Of a DNA stretch of 6,646 nucleotides, positions 1 through 6,074 are shown piece after piece. Made by a program: the position numbers and the translations under genes. The stretch covers positions 1 through 6,646 of the forward strand of contig JALSQA010000460.1 in assembly GCA_026985685.1 (NCBI GenBank). Direction: 5' to 3'. Position 1 is the stretch's first letter, and each line of letters starts with the position of its first letter. The notes under the pieces are model-generated. The model had not been told where the DNA came from and did no database searches. It was given only the letters and a program-made list of their open reading frames with translations. Origin of the DNA: Campylobacterales bacterium. GTDB taxonomy: Bacteria; Campylobacterota; Campylobacteria; Campylobacterales; QNZT01.

Positions 1-500
1 ACATCTTTGGCAAAGTCTTTCATCTTTCCACCAAAATTTTTTTCCCATATGAGCTTTCCATTGGTATCAAATTTAATCACATAAACATCTGGATCTCCCA
101 TTTCGCTAAAAGACCTAGTTTCTCCTACGGCAACAAAATTTCCATCTGTCGTTTGTACAACAGCATATGCAATATCTTTTCGTTTTTTCCCAAATGTTTT
201 TTTCCAAAGTAGCTTTCCATGAGTATTTACTTTAAGAACCAGAACATCATCACGCCCTTTTCCATAAGAACGACAGTCTCCTACCACAATCACATTATCA
301 TTTTCTGCTGCACATACATCATATGCTATATCTTTACTTGTTCCACCAAAAGCAACTTGCCAGCTATTTACAAATGCTCTTTTCTGCTCTGCTTTTTGTT
401 TTTGTGCAGGTGTCTTTTCTGTTACTCCAGCGACTAATGTCATCGTACAAAAGCCCAGAGAACTCAAACCTATGATCACATTTTTAACTATTTTAGTCAT
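1..500 (-). CDS. Exported beta-propeller-type repeat protein, truncated by the left window edge (N-terminal 166 residues)
   Basis: The minus strand is open from an ATG at 500-498 to the left edge, so only the N-terminus is present. Residues 1-25 read as a Sec signal peptide: basic start (K3, K6), hydrophobic stretch 8-24, and a plausible cleavage near A24-G25. A short Lys/Gln/Glu-rich linker (28-41) follows. After it come repeats of about 52 residues, marked by Trp at 47, 99 and 152. Each unit has the pattern W-x3-FG-x4-KDIAY-x-V, then a DGNFVAVGET-like strand, then DVYVIK-x-D-x-x-GKLIW. This pattern is typical of secreted propeller-like repeat proteins that are often annotated as hypothetical or PQQ/kelch-like. 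AGGA at 507-510 lies 6 bases before the ATG and supports this start. The protein is probably periplasmic or secreted, and no enzymatic motif is visible. The repeat class is inferred from the pattern only, and the full length is unknown. Confidence 0.8.
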   Translation of the reverse strand, partial: MTKIVKNVIIGLSSLGFCTMTLVAGVTEKTPAQKQKAEQKRAFVNSWQVAFGGTSKDIAYDVCAAENDNVIVVGDCRSYGKGRDDVLVLKVNTHGKLLWKKTFGKKRKDIAYAVVQTTDGNFVAVGETRSFSEMGDPDVYVIKFDTNGKLIWEKNFGGKMKDFAKD

Positions 501-529
501 TCATAGTCCTTATAATTATTTTATACTAA

Positions 530-535
530 ATTATA
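530..535 (-). promoter_or_regulatory. Candidate -10 box (TATAAT) for the repeat-protein gene
   Basis: A perfect TATAAT on the minus strand lies about 30 bases before the ATG at 500 and would start a leader of roughly 20-25 bases. The surroundings are nearly all A/T and no convincing -35 box is seen. Such matches therefore occur easily by chance, though Campylobacterota promoters often lack a clear -35. Confidence 0.35.
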
Positions 536-540
536 ATATA

Positions 541-557
541 TTCTTATTTAATAAGAA
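541..557. repeat. Perfect 7-bp inverted repeat between two minus-strand genes
   Basis: TTCTTAT and ATAAGAA flank a 3-base loop. The element lies downstream of the chorismate mutase stop (581) and upstream of the repeat-protein promoter candidate. Read on the minus strand it could be a weak A/T hairpin ending the chorismate mutase transcript, or an operator for the next gene. It has no GC in the outer stem and no clean T-run, so it is not a convincing intrinsic terminator. Confidence 0.35.
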
Positions 558-580
558 CTGAATAGTGATTATAGTAATTA

Positions 581-874
581 TTAAAAATTTGTAACATTCC
601 TAAATTGTGCAATTTCTGTTTCTACCATATCATCAATCATCTTTTTATAAATTTCAACAGCTAAATTTGGAGATACTCCTAAAGTCAATGCTTTATGACG
701 TATCCTGTCCATTACATGATCAATACGTTCATCAGTCTTGATCTCTTCAACTGAATGTTTAAAATTTGCTGCTTGTTTTACCATATCTTTACGTTTAGCG
801 ATAAGTTCCATGATTTGATCATCTATCGCATCGATCTCACTTCTCACTTCTTCTAATGAACTACATTTTTTCAT
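581..874 (-). CDS. Chorismate mutase-family protein (AroQ fold, PchB-like features)
   Basis: This 97-residue all-helical protein has the AroQ-class chorismate mutase layout. The enzyme class converts chorismate to prephenate for Phe/Tyr synthesis in the cytoplasm, and the related PchB splits isochorismate to salicylate and pyruvate. Visible active-site equivalents (E. coli P-protein numbering in brackets) are R11 (R11), R28 (R28), K39 (K39), D48 (D48) and R50 (R51). The K39-to-R50 loop is one residue shorter than in E. coli. The position of catalytic E52 is I51, and Q88 is replaced by E87. The stretch QAANFKHS around K39 resembles the matching PchB segment more than classical AroQ. The start at 874 is chosen because AAGGAG lies 8 bases upstream. 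The frame is open back to an ATG at 934, but the extra 20 residues precede the SD and are not family-like. It is a single-domain enzyme with no prephenate dehydratase fused. Family membership is fairly sure; whether the activity is mutase or lyase is open. Confidence 0.85.
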   Translation of the reverse strand: MKKCSSLEEVRSEIDAIDDQIMELIAKRKDMVKQAANFKHSVEEIKTDERIDHVMDRIRHKALTLGVSPNLAVEIYKKMIDDMVETEIAQFRNVTNF

Positions 875-882
875 AATATTAA

Positions 883-888
883 CTCCTT
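883..888 (-). promoter_or_regulatory. Shine-Dalgarno AAGGAG fixing the chorismate mutase start
   Basis: AAGGAG on the minus strand is 8 bases before the ATG at 874. It decides between this ATG and the upstream in-frame ATG at 934, which has no comparable site. Confidence 0.75.
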
Positions 889-902
889 CTTTTTCTAGTC
901 GT

Positions 903-911
903 ATTTTACCA
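903..911 (-). promoter_or_regulatory. Candidate extended -10 promoter (TGG-TAAAAT) for the chorismate mutase gene
   Basis: The minus strand reads TGGTAAAAT, an extended -10 (TGn plus TAAAAT). Its predicted start near 897 gives a leader of about 22 bases that includes the AAGGAG site. This also supports the shorter protein start, since the ATG at 934 would lie upstream of the transcript. No -35 at ideal spacing is seen; TTGTGA at 931-936 would be 22 bp away. Confidence 0.45.
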
Positions 912-968
912 TAATATCGGCATATATTTATCACAAATTAACAATTGCCTAATTTTTAATCAGTTTTT

Positions 969-999
969 TTGATAAGCTTTTCTTATTTTGATGTAAAAT
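969..999 (+). promoter_or_regulatory. Candidate promoter for amtB-glnK
   Basis: TTGATA (969-974) and TAAAAT (994-999) are separated by 19 bp, slightly long for a housekeeping promoter. The -10 ends 34 bases before the amtB ATG. No sigma-54 motif (GG-N10-GC type) is visible in the 875-1033 spacer, so NtrC/sigma-54 control as in enterobacteria is not supported by the sequence. Confidence 0.4.
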
Positions 1000-1033
1000 T
1001 GTCTTTGTAAAAATTTTTAAACAGGAGAACTAT

Positions 1034-2344
1034 ATGAGTAACATATTTAGACTCATTTTATTGGCACTTTTGCCTTTATCTGCTTTTGCGGATGAAGCAA
1101 AACTTGATTCAGGTGATACTTCATGGATGATGATGTCTACTGCATTAGTATTATTGATGACACCAGCAGGTCTTGCACTATTTTATGCAGGTATGACACG
1201 ATCAAAAAATGCACTTAACACATTTGCAATGGTAATGGGTGCATTTGTATTGGCTATGGTCGTATGGATTGTTGCGGGTTATTCTATCGCATTTGGTACT
1301 TCAGCTAATGCTACAATTCAAAATGTAATGGGTGGTTTTGGCAATGTAATGCTAAATGGTATCAAATGGACTGATTTAAGTGGTACTTATCCGACTTATG
1401 TATTTGTTGCTTTCCAGGGAACATTTGCTGCTATTACAGTTGCTATCGCTTCAGGATCGGTTATAGGTCGTATGAAATTTTCAACTTGGATGCTTATAGT
1501 TGCACTATGGGGTCTTATAGTTTATGCTCCGATAACTCACATGGTTTGGGGTGGTGATGGTGCTTACCTTTTTGATGCAGGTGCTCTTGACTTTGCCGGT
1601 GGTACAGTTGTTCATATGAATGGTGGTTTAGCTGGTCTTGTATTAGCAATTTTAGTAGGTAAACGTAATGGATACCCTAAACTTCCTATGAAACCTTATA
1701 GTATTTTATTGACAGCTGCAGGTGCTGCATTACTATGGTTTGGCTGGTATGGATTTAATGGTGGTTCTGCTTTTGGTGCAAATGCTATCGCTGGTTTGGC
1801 AGTACTTACTACAACTATCGCTACAGCAGCGGCTGGTGTAACTTGGTTATTGCTAGAGTGGATTATTTATAAAAAACCTACACTTTTAGGAATTGCATCT
1901 GGTATTATTGCTGGTTTAGTTGCTATCACACCTGCTGCTGGTTTTGTAAGCGTTGGTGGTGCATTTATCGTAGGTATTGTTGGAACAATTATAGCATTCT
2001 TTGGTGTTGTAGTATTAAAGAAAAAACTTGGATACGATGATAGCCTTGATGCATTTGGAATCCACTTTTTAGCTGGTCTCTGGGGTGCAATTGCTACAGG
2101 TATATTAGCTGTTAATGACAAAGAACTTCTTTGGGATGGTCCACTAAAAGAGAGTGGCGATAGAATGGGTCAAATCATGGTACAGGCAGAATCAATATTG
2201 ATAGTTGGTGCCTGGACACTTATCGGTACAGTAATCGTTTATTTTATTGCTAGTACAATTACAGGTGGCGGTAGAGTTGATGCTGAAACAGAAGAAATGG
2301 GACTTGACGAATCAGTTCATGGAGAAAAAGCAATGAGTCTATAA
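1034..2344 (+). CDS. amtB: Ammonium transporter AmtB
   Basis: This 436-residue Amt/Mep/Rh-family channel moves ammonium or ammonia across the inner membrane and normally works as a trimer. Residues 1-19 look like a cleavable signal peptide (LPLSAFA then DEAK), as in E. coli AmtB, followed by about 11 membrane helices between residues 31 and 410. The pore set is complete (E. coli mature numbering in brackets): F127 and F131 gate (F103, F107), W172 (W148), D186 (D160), the twin histidines H194 and H344 (H168, H318), F241 (F215) and S245 (S219). Family signatures are visible in AFQGTF (126-131), DFAGGTVVHMN (186-196) and FNGGSA (241-246). The cytoplasmic tail keeps the conserved GLDESVHGE region (423-431), which takes part in gating and GlnK contact. 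AGGAG at 1023-1027 supports the ATG. glnK follows after 39 bases, so the two are probably co-transcribed. Confidence 0.97.
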   Translation: MSNIFRLILLALLPLSAFADEAKLDSGDTSWMMMSTALVLLMTPAGLALFYAGMTRSKNALNTFAMVMGAFVLAMVVWIVAGYSIAFGTSANATIQNVMGGFGNVMLNGIKWTDLSGTYPTYVFVAFQGTFAAITVAIASGSVIGRMKFSTWMLIVALWGLIVYAPITHMVWGGDGAYLFDAGALDFAGGTVVHMNGGLAGLVLAILVGKRNGYPKLPMKPYSILLTAAGAALLWFGWYGFNGGSAFGANAIAGLAVLTTTIATAAAGVTWLLLEWIIYKKPTLLGIASGIIAGLVAITPAAGFVSVGGAFIVGIVGTIIAFFGVVVLKKKLGYDDSLDAFGIHFLAGLWGAIATGILAVNDKELLWDGPLKESGDRMGQIMVQAESILIVGAWTLIGTVIVYFIASTITGGGRVDAETEEMGLDESVHGEKAMSL

Positions 2345-2383
2345 AAGGCTCTTGTAATATTATAAGCAAAAAGGATTGTAGAT

Positions 2384-2722
2384 ATGAAAAAAATAACAGC
2401 AGTTATCAAACCATTTAAACTTGATGACGTAAAAGAGGCACTTGTAGCAGCAGAGATTGAAGGTATGACAGTTTCAGAAGTAAAAGGTTACGGTAGACAA
2501 CAAGGTCATTCAGAACTTTACAGAGGTGCTGAATATGTTGTAGATTTCTTACCAAAAGTAAAAATTGAAATTGTAGTAAGTGAAAGCTTTGTTGATAAAG
2601 CTATTACAGCTATCGCAACAGCTGCAAAAACTGGTAAAATCGGTGATGGTAAGATTTTTGTTTCACCTATCGAAAAAACTATCAGAATCAGAACTGGTGA
2701 AGAAGACGAAGAAGCATTATAG
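2384..2722 (+). CDS. glnK: Nitrogen regulatory protein P-II (GlnK/GlnB family)
   Basis: This 112-residue P-II protein is the usual length. P-II trimers sense ATP/ADP and 2-oxoglutarate, and the GlnK type plugs AmtB when ammonium is plentiful. The ligand residues K58, Q39, G37, G87, G89, K90, R101 and R103 are in place. The T-loop (about 37-55) keeps the YRGAEY signature (46-51) with Tyr51, the uridylylation site of the proteobacterial proteins. The C-terminus is acidic (EEDEEAL). I call it glnK rather than glnB from its position next to amtB; sequence alone does not separate the two. AAGGA at 2371-2375 lies 8 bases before the ATG. The order amtB-glnK is the reverse of E. coli glnK-amtB. Whether Tyr51 is modified depends on a GlnD enzyme that is not in this window. 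Confidence 0.96.
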   Translation: MKKITAVIKPFKLDDVKEALVAAEIEGMTVSEVKGYGRQQGHSELYRGAEYVVDFLPKVKIEIVVSESFVDKAITAIATAAKTGKIGDGKIFVSPIEKTIRIRTGEEDEEAL

Positions 2723-2732
2723 TAAGCTTTGC

Positions 2733-2766
2733 TAGAGGACATGAGATACAACTCTCATGCTCTCTA
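2733..2766 (+). terminator. Hairpin after glnK: possible terminator or 3'-end structure
   Basis: Arms 2733-2746 (TAGAGGACATGAGA) and 2753-2766 (TCTCATGCTCTCTA) pair over 14 positions, with one G-U pair, one A-C mismatch and a 6-base loop. It begins 10 bases after the glnK stop codon. There is no T-run directly after it, so termination may be partial, and some read-through from amtB-glnK into the next operon is possible. Confidence 0.5.
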
Positions 2767-2775
2767 TGTTATAAT
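2767..2775 (+). promoter_or_regulatory. Extended -10 promoter (TGT-TATAAT) for the lapB-like/rnhA/rnc/aroC operon
   Basis: TGTTATAAT is a perfect extended -10 (TGn plus TATAAT). The expected start near 2782 lies only about 10 bases before the TTG at 2792. The -35 position at 17-bp spacing (2747-2752) is the loop of the preceding hairpin and does not match consensus. Confidence 0.55.
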
Positions 2776-2791
2776 CGATCCAAAATTATAA

Positions 2792-3844
2792 TTGGATGTT
2801 ATTTTGGGTATTTTTTCTATCGACTATCGTGATCCTATTTACGGTGTCATTCTACTTGTTGCCATTGTCCTTATTATCTCATTTTTTAGTTATTCCTGGG
2901 GAATCTTCAAAACAAAAGAAGAAGAATCTAGTGTCAATAAATTTCTAAAAAAATTTCATCAATACGATGGATTTAGCGAATATAAAGAGGTTATTCATAA
3001 AAAACAGCTTCCTATAGAATCATCAATTCTTATGGCTTTAACTTTTGAAAAAGGTGGTGAATATCAAAAAGCTATCGAAATATATCAAGCTATTTTAAAA
3101 GGTGTCAAAGATACTATCGTTAAAAAAGATATTTTAACGCTACTTGGAAAGACTTATTACAAGGCAGGTTTTTTGGAACGATCAAGAGAAATCTTACTCA
3201 CATCACTTAAACTATATCCTCGCAATGAAGAAGCACTTACTTATCTTATCGTTATTTATGATAATCTGCGTATATACGATAAAGCATTAGATGTTTTAGA
3301 AACATTAGAAGCACTTGGTGCAGATGTGAAAGAAAAAAAATTATATTTTCAAATTTTAAGTATCATCAACAATAAATCCTTTAATGATGAAAAGAAAATT
3401 GACAAATTAACTAATCTGGGATTAGAACATAAAATAGTTCAAAGAAAACTTTTTGAATATCTGAAAAATCATAATTTATCACTAAAATCTTCTATACTCA
3501 AAGATTTTGATTTTCAAAATATTATTGATCTAATTTGGGATACAAGAATAGACAGACTTGATGAAACACTCGTAGAATCTTCTCCCCTGCTTTGTGAAAT
3601 ATATACAGCAAAAGGTGATGTGAAGCTAACAGATAAAAGTAATCAATTTATACTCAATATCTTAATCAAACTATCTCTTGTAAATGATAAAAGTGCTGAT
3701 ATCAGTTTTGATTATACTTGTAGTGATTGTAAAAATACATTTCCACTCTACTTTTATCGCTGCCCACAATGTCAACGCATCAATAGTGCCAAAATAAGTA
3801 TAAAATTAGCAAAGAGAGAGTATGAAACAGATTCACTTGTTTAG
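2792..3844 (+). CDS. LapB-like membrane-anchored TPR protein with C-terminal zinc ribbon
   Basis: This 350-residue protein has one N-terminal membrane helix (about 16-38), so most of it faces the cytoplasm. TPR-like helix pairs follow at about 77-108 (with KGGEYQKAIEIYQAIL), 112-145 and 147-176, then a less regular helical stretch to about 300. The C-terminus is a rubredoxin-type zinc ribbon with C310-x2-C313 and C324-x2-C327 in a YTCSDC...YRCPQCQ context. This order (membrane helix, TPRs, rubredoxin-like knuckle) and the ribbon wording match E. coli LapB/YciM, which helps FtsH-dependent control of LpxC and so lipopolysaccharide synthesis. E. coli LapB is about 389 residues with more TPRs. 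The TTG start is forced: an in-frame TAA sits immediately upstream (2789-2791) and no ATG precedes the helix. No Shine-Dalgarno is visible. The end overlaps rnhA by 23 bases. Architecture is clear, but the LapB role is inferred. Confidence 0.85.
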   Translation: MDVILGIFSIDYRDPIYGVILLVAIVLIISFFSYSWGIFKTKEEESSVNKFLKKFHQYDGFSEYKEVIHKKQLPIESSILMALTFEKGGEYQKAIEIYQAILKGVKDTIVKKDILTLLGKTYYKAGFLERSREILLTSLKLYPRNEEALTYLIVIYDNLRIYDKALDVLETLEALGADVKEKKLYFQILSIINNKSFNDEKKIDKLTNLGLEHKIVQRKLFEYLKNHNLSLKSSILKDFDFQNIIDLIWDTRIDRLDETLVESSPLLCEIYTAKGDVKLTDKSNQFILNILIKLSLVNDKSADISFDYTCSDCKNTFPLYFYRCPQCQRINSAKISIKLAKREYETDSLV

Positions 3845-4259
3845 CGACGGTTCTTCACTTGGAAATCCAGGCTATGGAGGATATTGTGCAATTGTAAGAT
3901 ATAAAGATCATGAAAAAATTGCCAGCGGTGCATTGCCAAATGTCACCAATAACCAAATGGAACTTTTAGCAGTTATAGAAGGATTAAAACTACTCAAAGA
4001 ACCTTGTGATGTGACCATCACTAGTGACTCTTCTTATGTTGTAAAAGGTATCAATGAATGGCTGGTAAACTGGATTAAAAAAGATTTTAAAAAAGTTAAA
4101 AATCCTGATCTTTGGCAAAAATATATAGAAGTAGCAAAGCCCCATAAAATTAAAGCTATTTGGGTCAGAGGACACAATGGACATGAAGAAAATGAAAAGT
4201 GTGATAAAATAGCAAGAGATGAAGCCCAAACTTTAAAACAATCAGACAAGGAAAGATAG
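3822..4259 (+). CDS. rnhA: Ribonuclease HI
   Basis: This 145-residue RNase HI cuts the RNA strand of RNA-DNA hybrids, removing R-loops and primer RNA, in the cytoplasm. The catalytic DEDD set is complete: D9 in FSDGSSLGNPG, E47 in NNQMELLAV, D69 in TSDSSYV and D128 in NEKCDKIA. The assisting histidine is H118 in RGHNGH (E. coli D10, E48, D70, D134, H124). The basic stretch from W80 to W98 (WLVNWIKKDFKKVKNPDLW) corresponds to the substrate-handling basic protrusion. Length is normal for the family. The start overlaps the end of the LapB-like gene by 23 bases, with a purine-rich AGAGAGAG just upstream. The stop codon shares one base with the GTG of rnc, so coupled translation is likely. Confidence 0.96.
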   Translation: MKQIHLFSDGSSLGNPGYGGYCAIVRYKDHEKIASGALPNVTNNQMELLAVIEGLKLLKEPCDVTITSDSSYVVKGINEWLVNWIKKDFKKVKNPDLWQKYIEVAKPHKIKAIWVRGHNGHEENEKCDKIARDEAQTLKQSDKER

Positions 4260-4942
4260 TGGGAAATATAACAGAGTTAGAAAATAGACTTGGTTATCAT
4301 TTTAAAGATCAATTATTACTAAAAACAGCACTAACACATAAAAGTAGTAAAGAAACATACAATAATGAACGTTTAGAGTTTTTAGGTGATGCAGTACTTG
4401 ATCTTATCGTTGGAGAATATCTTTATAACCAGTTTCCTAGCGTTAGCGAAGGAGAGCTATCTAAACTAAGAGCTTCCCTGGTCAATGAAAAAGGTTTTGA
4501 AAAACTCGCCAGACTTTTGAATCTGGGTAATTTTATATATCTATCTCTTGCTGAAGAAAACAACCAGGGCAGAGAAAAACCATCTATTCTTTCTAACGCT
4601 TTTGAGGCTCTTATAGGTGCAATTTATATAGAGAGTGGATTAGAAAAAGCTACAAAAGTTTCACTCAAACTTTTGGAAGAAGCACACCCAAAGATTGATC
4701 TTGCTACTGTATTTAAAGATTACAAAACGACACTCCAGGAGATAACACAAGCACATATGGGTGTAACTCCACAATATATTGTCATAGGATCTAGTGGTCC
4801 TGATCACAATAAAGAATTTATTATCATGGTAAAAATAAACGATAAAGAGATCGCACAAGCCAAAGGAAAAAGCAAAAAAGAAGCACAGCAAGAAGCTGCA
4901 AAAATGGCTATAAAAAAGTTAAAAAAGGAAAACATTGAATAG
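4259..4942 (+). CDS. rnc: Ribonuclease III
   Basis: This 227-residue RNase III cleaves double-stranded RNA and matures rRNA precursors and other structured transcripts. The endonuclease domain (about 1-145) has the signature NERLEFLGDAVLDL at 36-49, with E40 and D44 as metal ligands, and E116 as the essential glutamate. The position equivalent to E. coli D114 is N113 (SNAFEA instead of SDAFEA), a possible change at a metal-binding site. The double-stranded RNA-binding domain spans about 153-223, with GPDHNKEF (180-187) and KSKKEAQQEAA (205-215). The start is GTG, sharing its first base with the rnhA stop (TAG-TG), with AAGGA at 4248-4252 six bases upstream. Its own stop overlaps the aroC start by 8 bases. 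The length is typical. Confidence 0.96.
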   Translation: MGNITELENRLGYHFKDQLLLKTALTHKSSKETYNNERLEFLGDAVLDLIVGEYLYNQFPSVSEGELSKLRASLVNEKGFEKLARLLNLGNFIYLSLAEENNQGREKPSILSNAFEALIGAIYIESGLEKATKVSLKLLEEAHPKIDLATVFKDYKTTLQEITQAHMGVTPQYIVIGSSGPDHNKEFIIMVKINDKEIAQAKGKSKKEAQQEAAKMAIKKLKKENIE

Positions 4943-6011
4943 TTTTGGCAAACGATTTATATTTACAACTTTTGGAGAATCTCACGGGAAAGCACTAGGT
5001 TGTGTAGTAGACGGTATTCCTGCTGGAATTGTTATCGATGAAGCATTTATACAAAGTGAACTAGATAGAAGGAAACCTGGACAAAACAGTTATGCAACAG
5101 CAAGAAAAGAGAGTGATAAAGTAGAAATTCTAAGTGGTGTTTTTGAAGGTAAGAGTACAGGTACACCTATAGCTATGGTTATTTTTAATACAAATCAAAA
5201 AAGTAAAGACTATACGAATATAAAAGACCTATTTCGTCCTGGACACGCAGATTTTACATATTATCACAAATATGGCATTCGTGATTACAGAGGCGGTGGA
5301 CGAAGCAGTGCAAGAGAAACAGCAGCGAGAGTTGCAGCTGGAGCAATTGCTAAACTTATGCTAAAAGAGTTAGATATTGAGGTTCTAAGCGGTGTTTATG
5401 CTATCGATGGAATAAACGCAACTAATATCGACTTTGAATATGCCAAATCAAGTGAAATTTTTGCCTTAGACAAAGATCAGGAATTAGCTCAAAAAGAGGC
5501 TGTTCTAAATGCAAAAAACAGTCATGATTCAGTAGGAGGTGTGGCTTTAGTTACAATAAAAAATACACCTATTGGACTTGGTGAACCTATATACTATAAG
5601 TTAGATGCCCTGCTTGCTGATGCTATGATGAGTATCAATGCTGTAAAAGGTATAGAAATTGGCGAAGGTACAAACTGTGCTTTGCTTAGTGGAACTCAAA
5701 ATAATGACGAAATAAATAAAAATGGATTTTTAACAAATCATAGCGGTGGTATACTTGGTGGAATATCAAATGGTGATGATATCAATATAAAAATTTCCTT
5801 CAAGCCAACCCCTTCAATTTTCAAAAAACAGCAGACTATAGATATTCACTCTAACGAAGTAAATTGTGAATTAAAAGGACGACATGATCCTTGTGTTGCC
5901 ATTAGAGGCTCAATTGTTGCAGAATCAATGGCAGCTTTAGTTGTTGCGGATTTACTACTTCTTAATCTAGGTCGAACAATACAACAATTAAGAAATGTTT
6001 ATACTAGTTAA
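4935..6011 (+). CDS. aroC: Chorismate synthase
   Basis: This 358-residue enzyme converts 5-enolpyruvylshikimate-3-phosphate to chorismate using reduced FMN, the last step of the shikimate pathway. All three family signatures are present: GESHGKALGC (14-23) with catalytic H17; GGGRSSARETAARVAAG (120-136), preceded by FRPGHADFTY (100-109); and RHDPCVAIR (316-324). The flavin/substrate region HSGGILGGISNG (269-280) is also intact. The start is TTG: the in-frame stop TAA at 4920-4922 rules out a longer form, the N-terminus NSFGKRFIFTTFGESHG matches the family beginning exactly, and AGGA at 4926-4929 is 5 bases upstream. The start lies inside the end of rnc (8-base overlap). It is the last gene of the operon. 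Its product feeds the chorismate mutase-family enzyme encoded at 581-874. Confidence 0.97.
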   Translation: MNSFGKRFIFTTFGESHGKALGCVVDGIPAGIVIDEAFIQSELDRRKPGQNSYATARKESDKVEILSGVFEGKSTGTPIAMVIFNTNQKSKDYTNIKDLFRPGHADFTYYHKYGIRDYRGGGRSSARETAARVAAGAIAKLMLKELDIEVLSGVYAIDGINATNIDFEYAKSSEIFALDKDQELAQKEAVLNAKNSHDSVGGVALVTIKNTPIGLGEPIYYKLDALLADAMMSINAVKGIEIGEGTNCALLSGTQNNDEINKNGFLTNHSGGILGGISNGDDINIKISFKPTPSIFKKQQTIDIHSNEVNCELKGRHDPCVAIRGSIVAESMAALVVADLLLLNLGRTIQQLRNVYTS

Positions 6012-6049
6012 TATTATTTAACCTTTTTATATTATTTTGTTTCTTTTTG
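6007..6049 (+). terminator. Weak candidate terminator after aroC
   Basis: GTTAA (6007-6011) and TTAAC (6018-6022) can pair around a 6-base loop, followed by a T-rich run with CTTTTT and CTTTTTG. The stem is only 5 bp and overlaps the aroC stop codon, so this is weak. No better terminator is seen before the next gene. Confidence 0.25.
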
Positions 6050-6074
6050 TAGCAAATTAGTATATTAGGTCAAA

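Noticed and set aside
219..437. Plus-strand open frame of 72 codons
   Set aside because: It lies antisense to the signal-peptide repeat protein, which has clear repeats and an SD; its own product has no family-like features.
875..934. 20-residue N-terminal extension of the chorismate mutase-family protein
   Set aside because: The ATG at 934 lacks an SD and lies upstream of the predicted transcript start; AAGGAG lies inside the extension, placed correctly for the ATG at 874.
1867..2121. Minus-strand open frame opposite amtB
   Set aside because: Shadow of a complete, well-conserved amtB; low-complexity Pro/Ile/Thr-rich product and no SD.
2350..2365. Imperfect palindrome CTTGTAATATTATAAG between amtB and glnK
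   Set aside because: Only about five pairs around a 6-base loop, AT-rich and with one G-U pair; expected by chance in such DNA and no T-run follows.
2518..2751. Minus-strand open frame opposite glnK
   Set aside because: Shadow of the conserved P-II gene; Ser/Ile-rich product without recognisable features.
2741..2791. Possible 16-codon leader peptide ATG...TAA directly before the TTG of the LapB-like gene
   Set aside because: It starts inside the hairpin, has no SD, and most of it lies upstream of the predicted transcript start at about 2782.
3333..3340. Run of eight A within the LapB-like gene as a phase-variation site
   Set aside because: Short A runs are common in AT-rich coding DNA, and contingency tracts in this phylum are usually longer G/C runs; the frame is intact here.
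3990..4249. Two overlapping minus-strand open frames opposite rnhA
   Set aside because: Shadows of a gene with a complete DEDD catalytic set; their products look like random Phe/Ile-rich translations.
4661..4891. Minus-strand open frame opposite rnc
   Set aside because: Antisense to the conserved RNA-binding domain of RNase III; Phe/Cys-rich product without family features.
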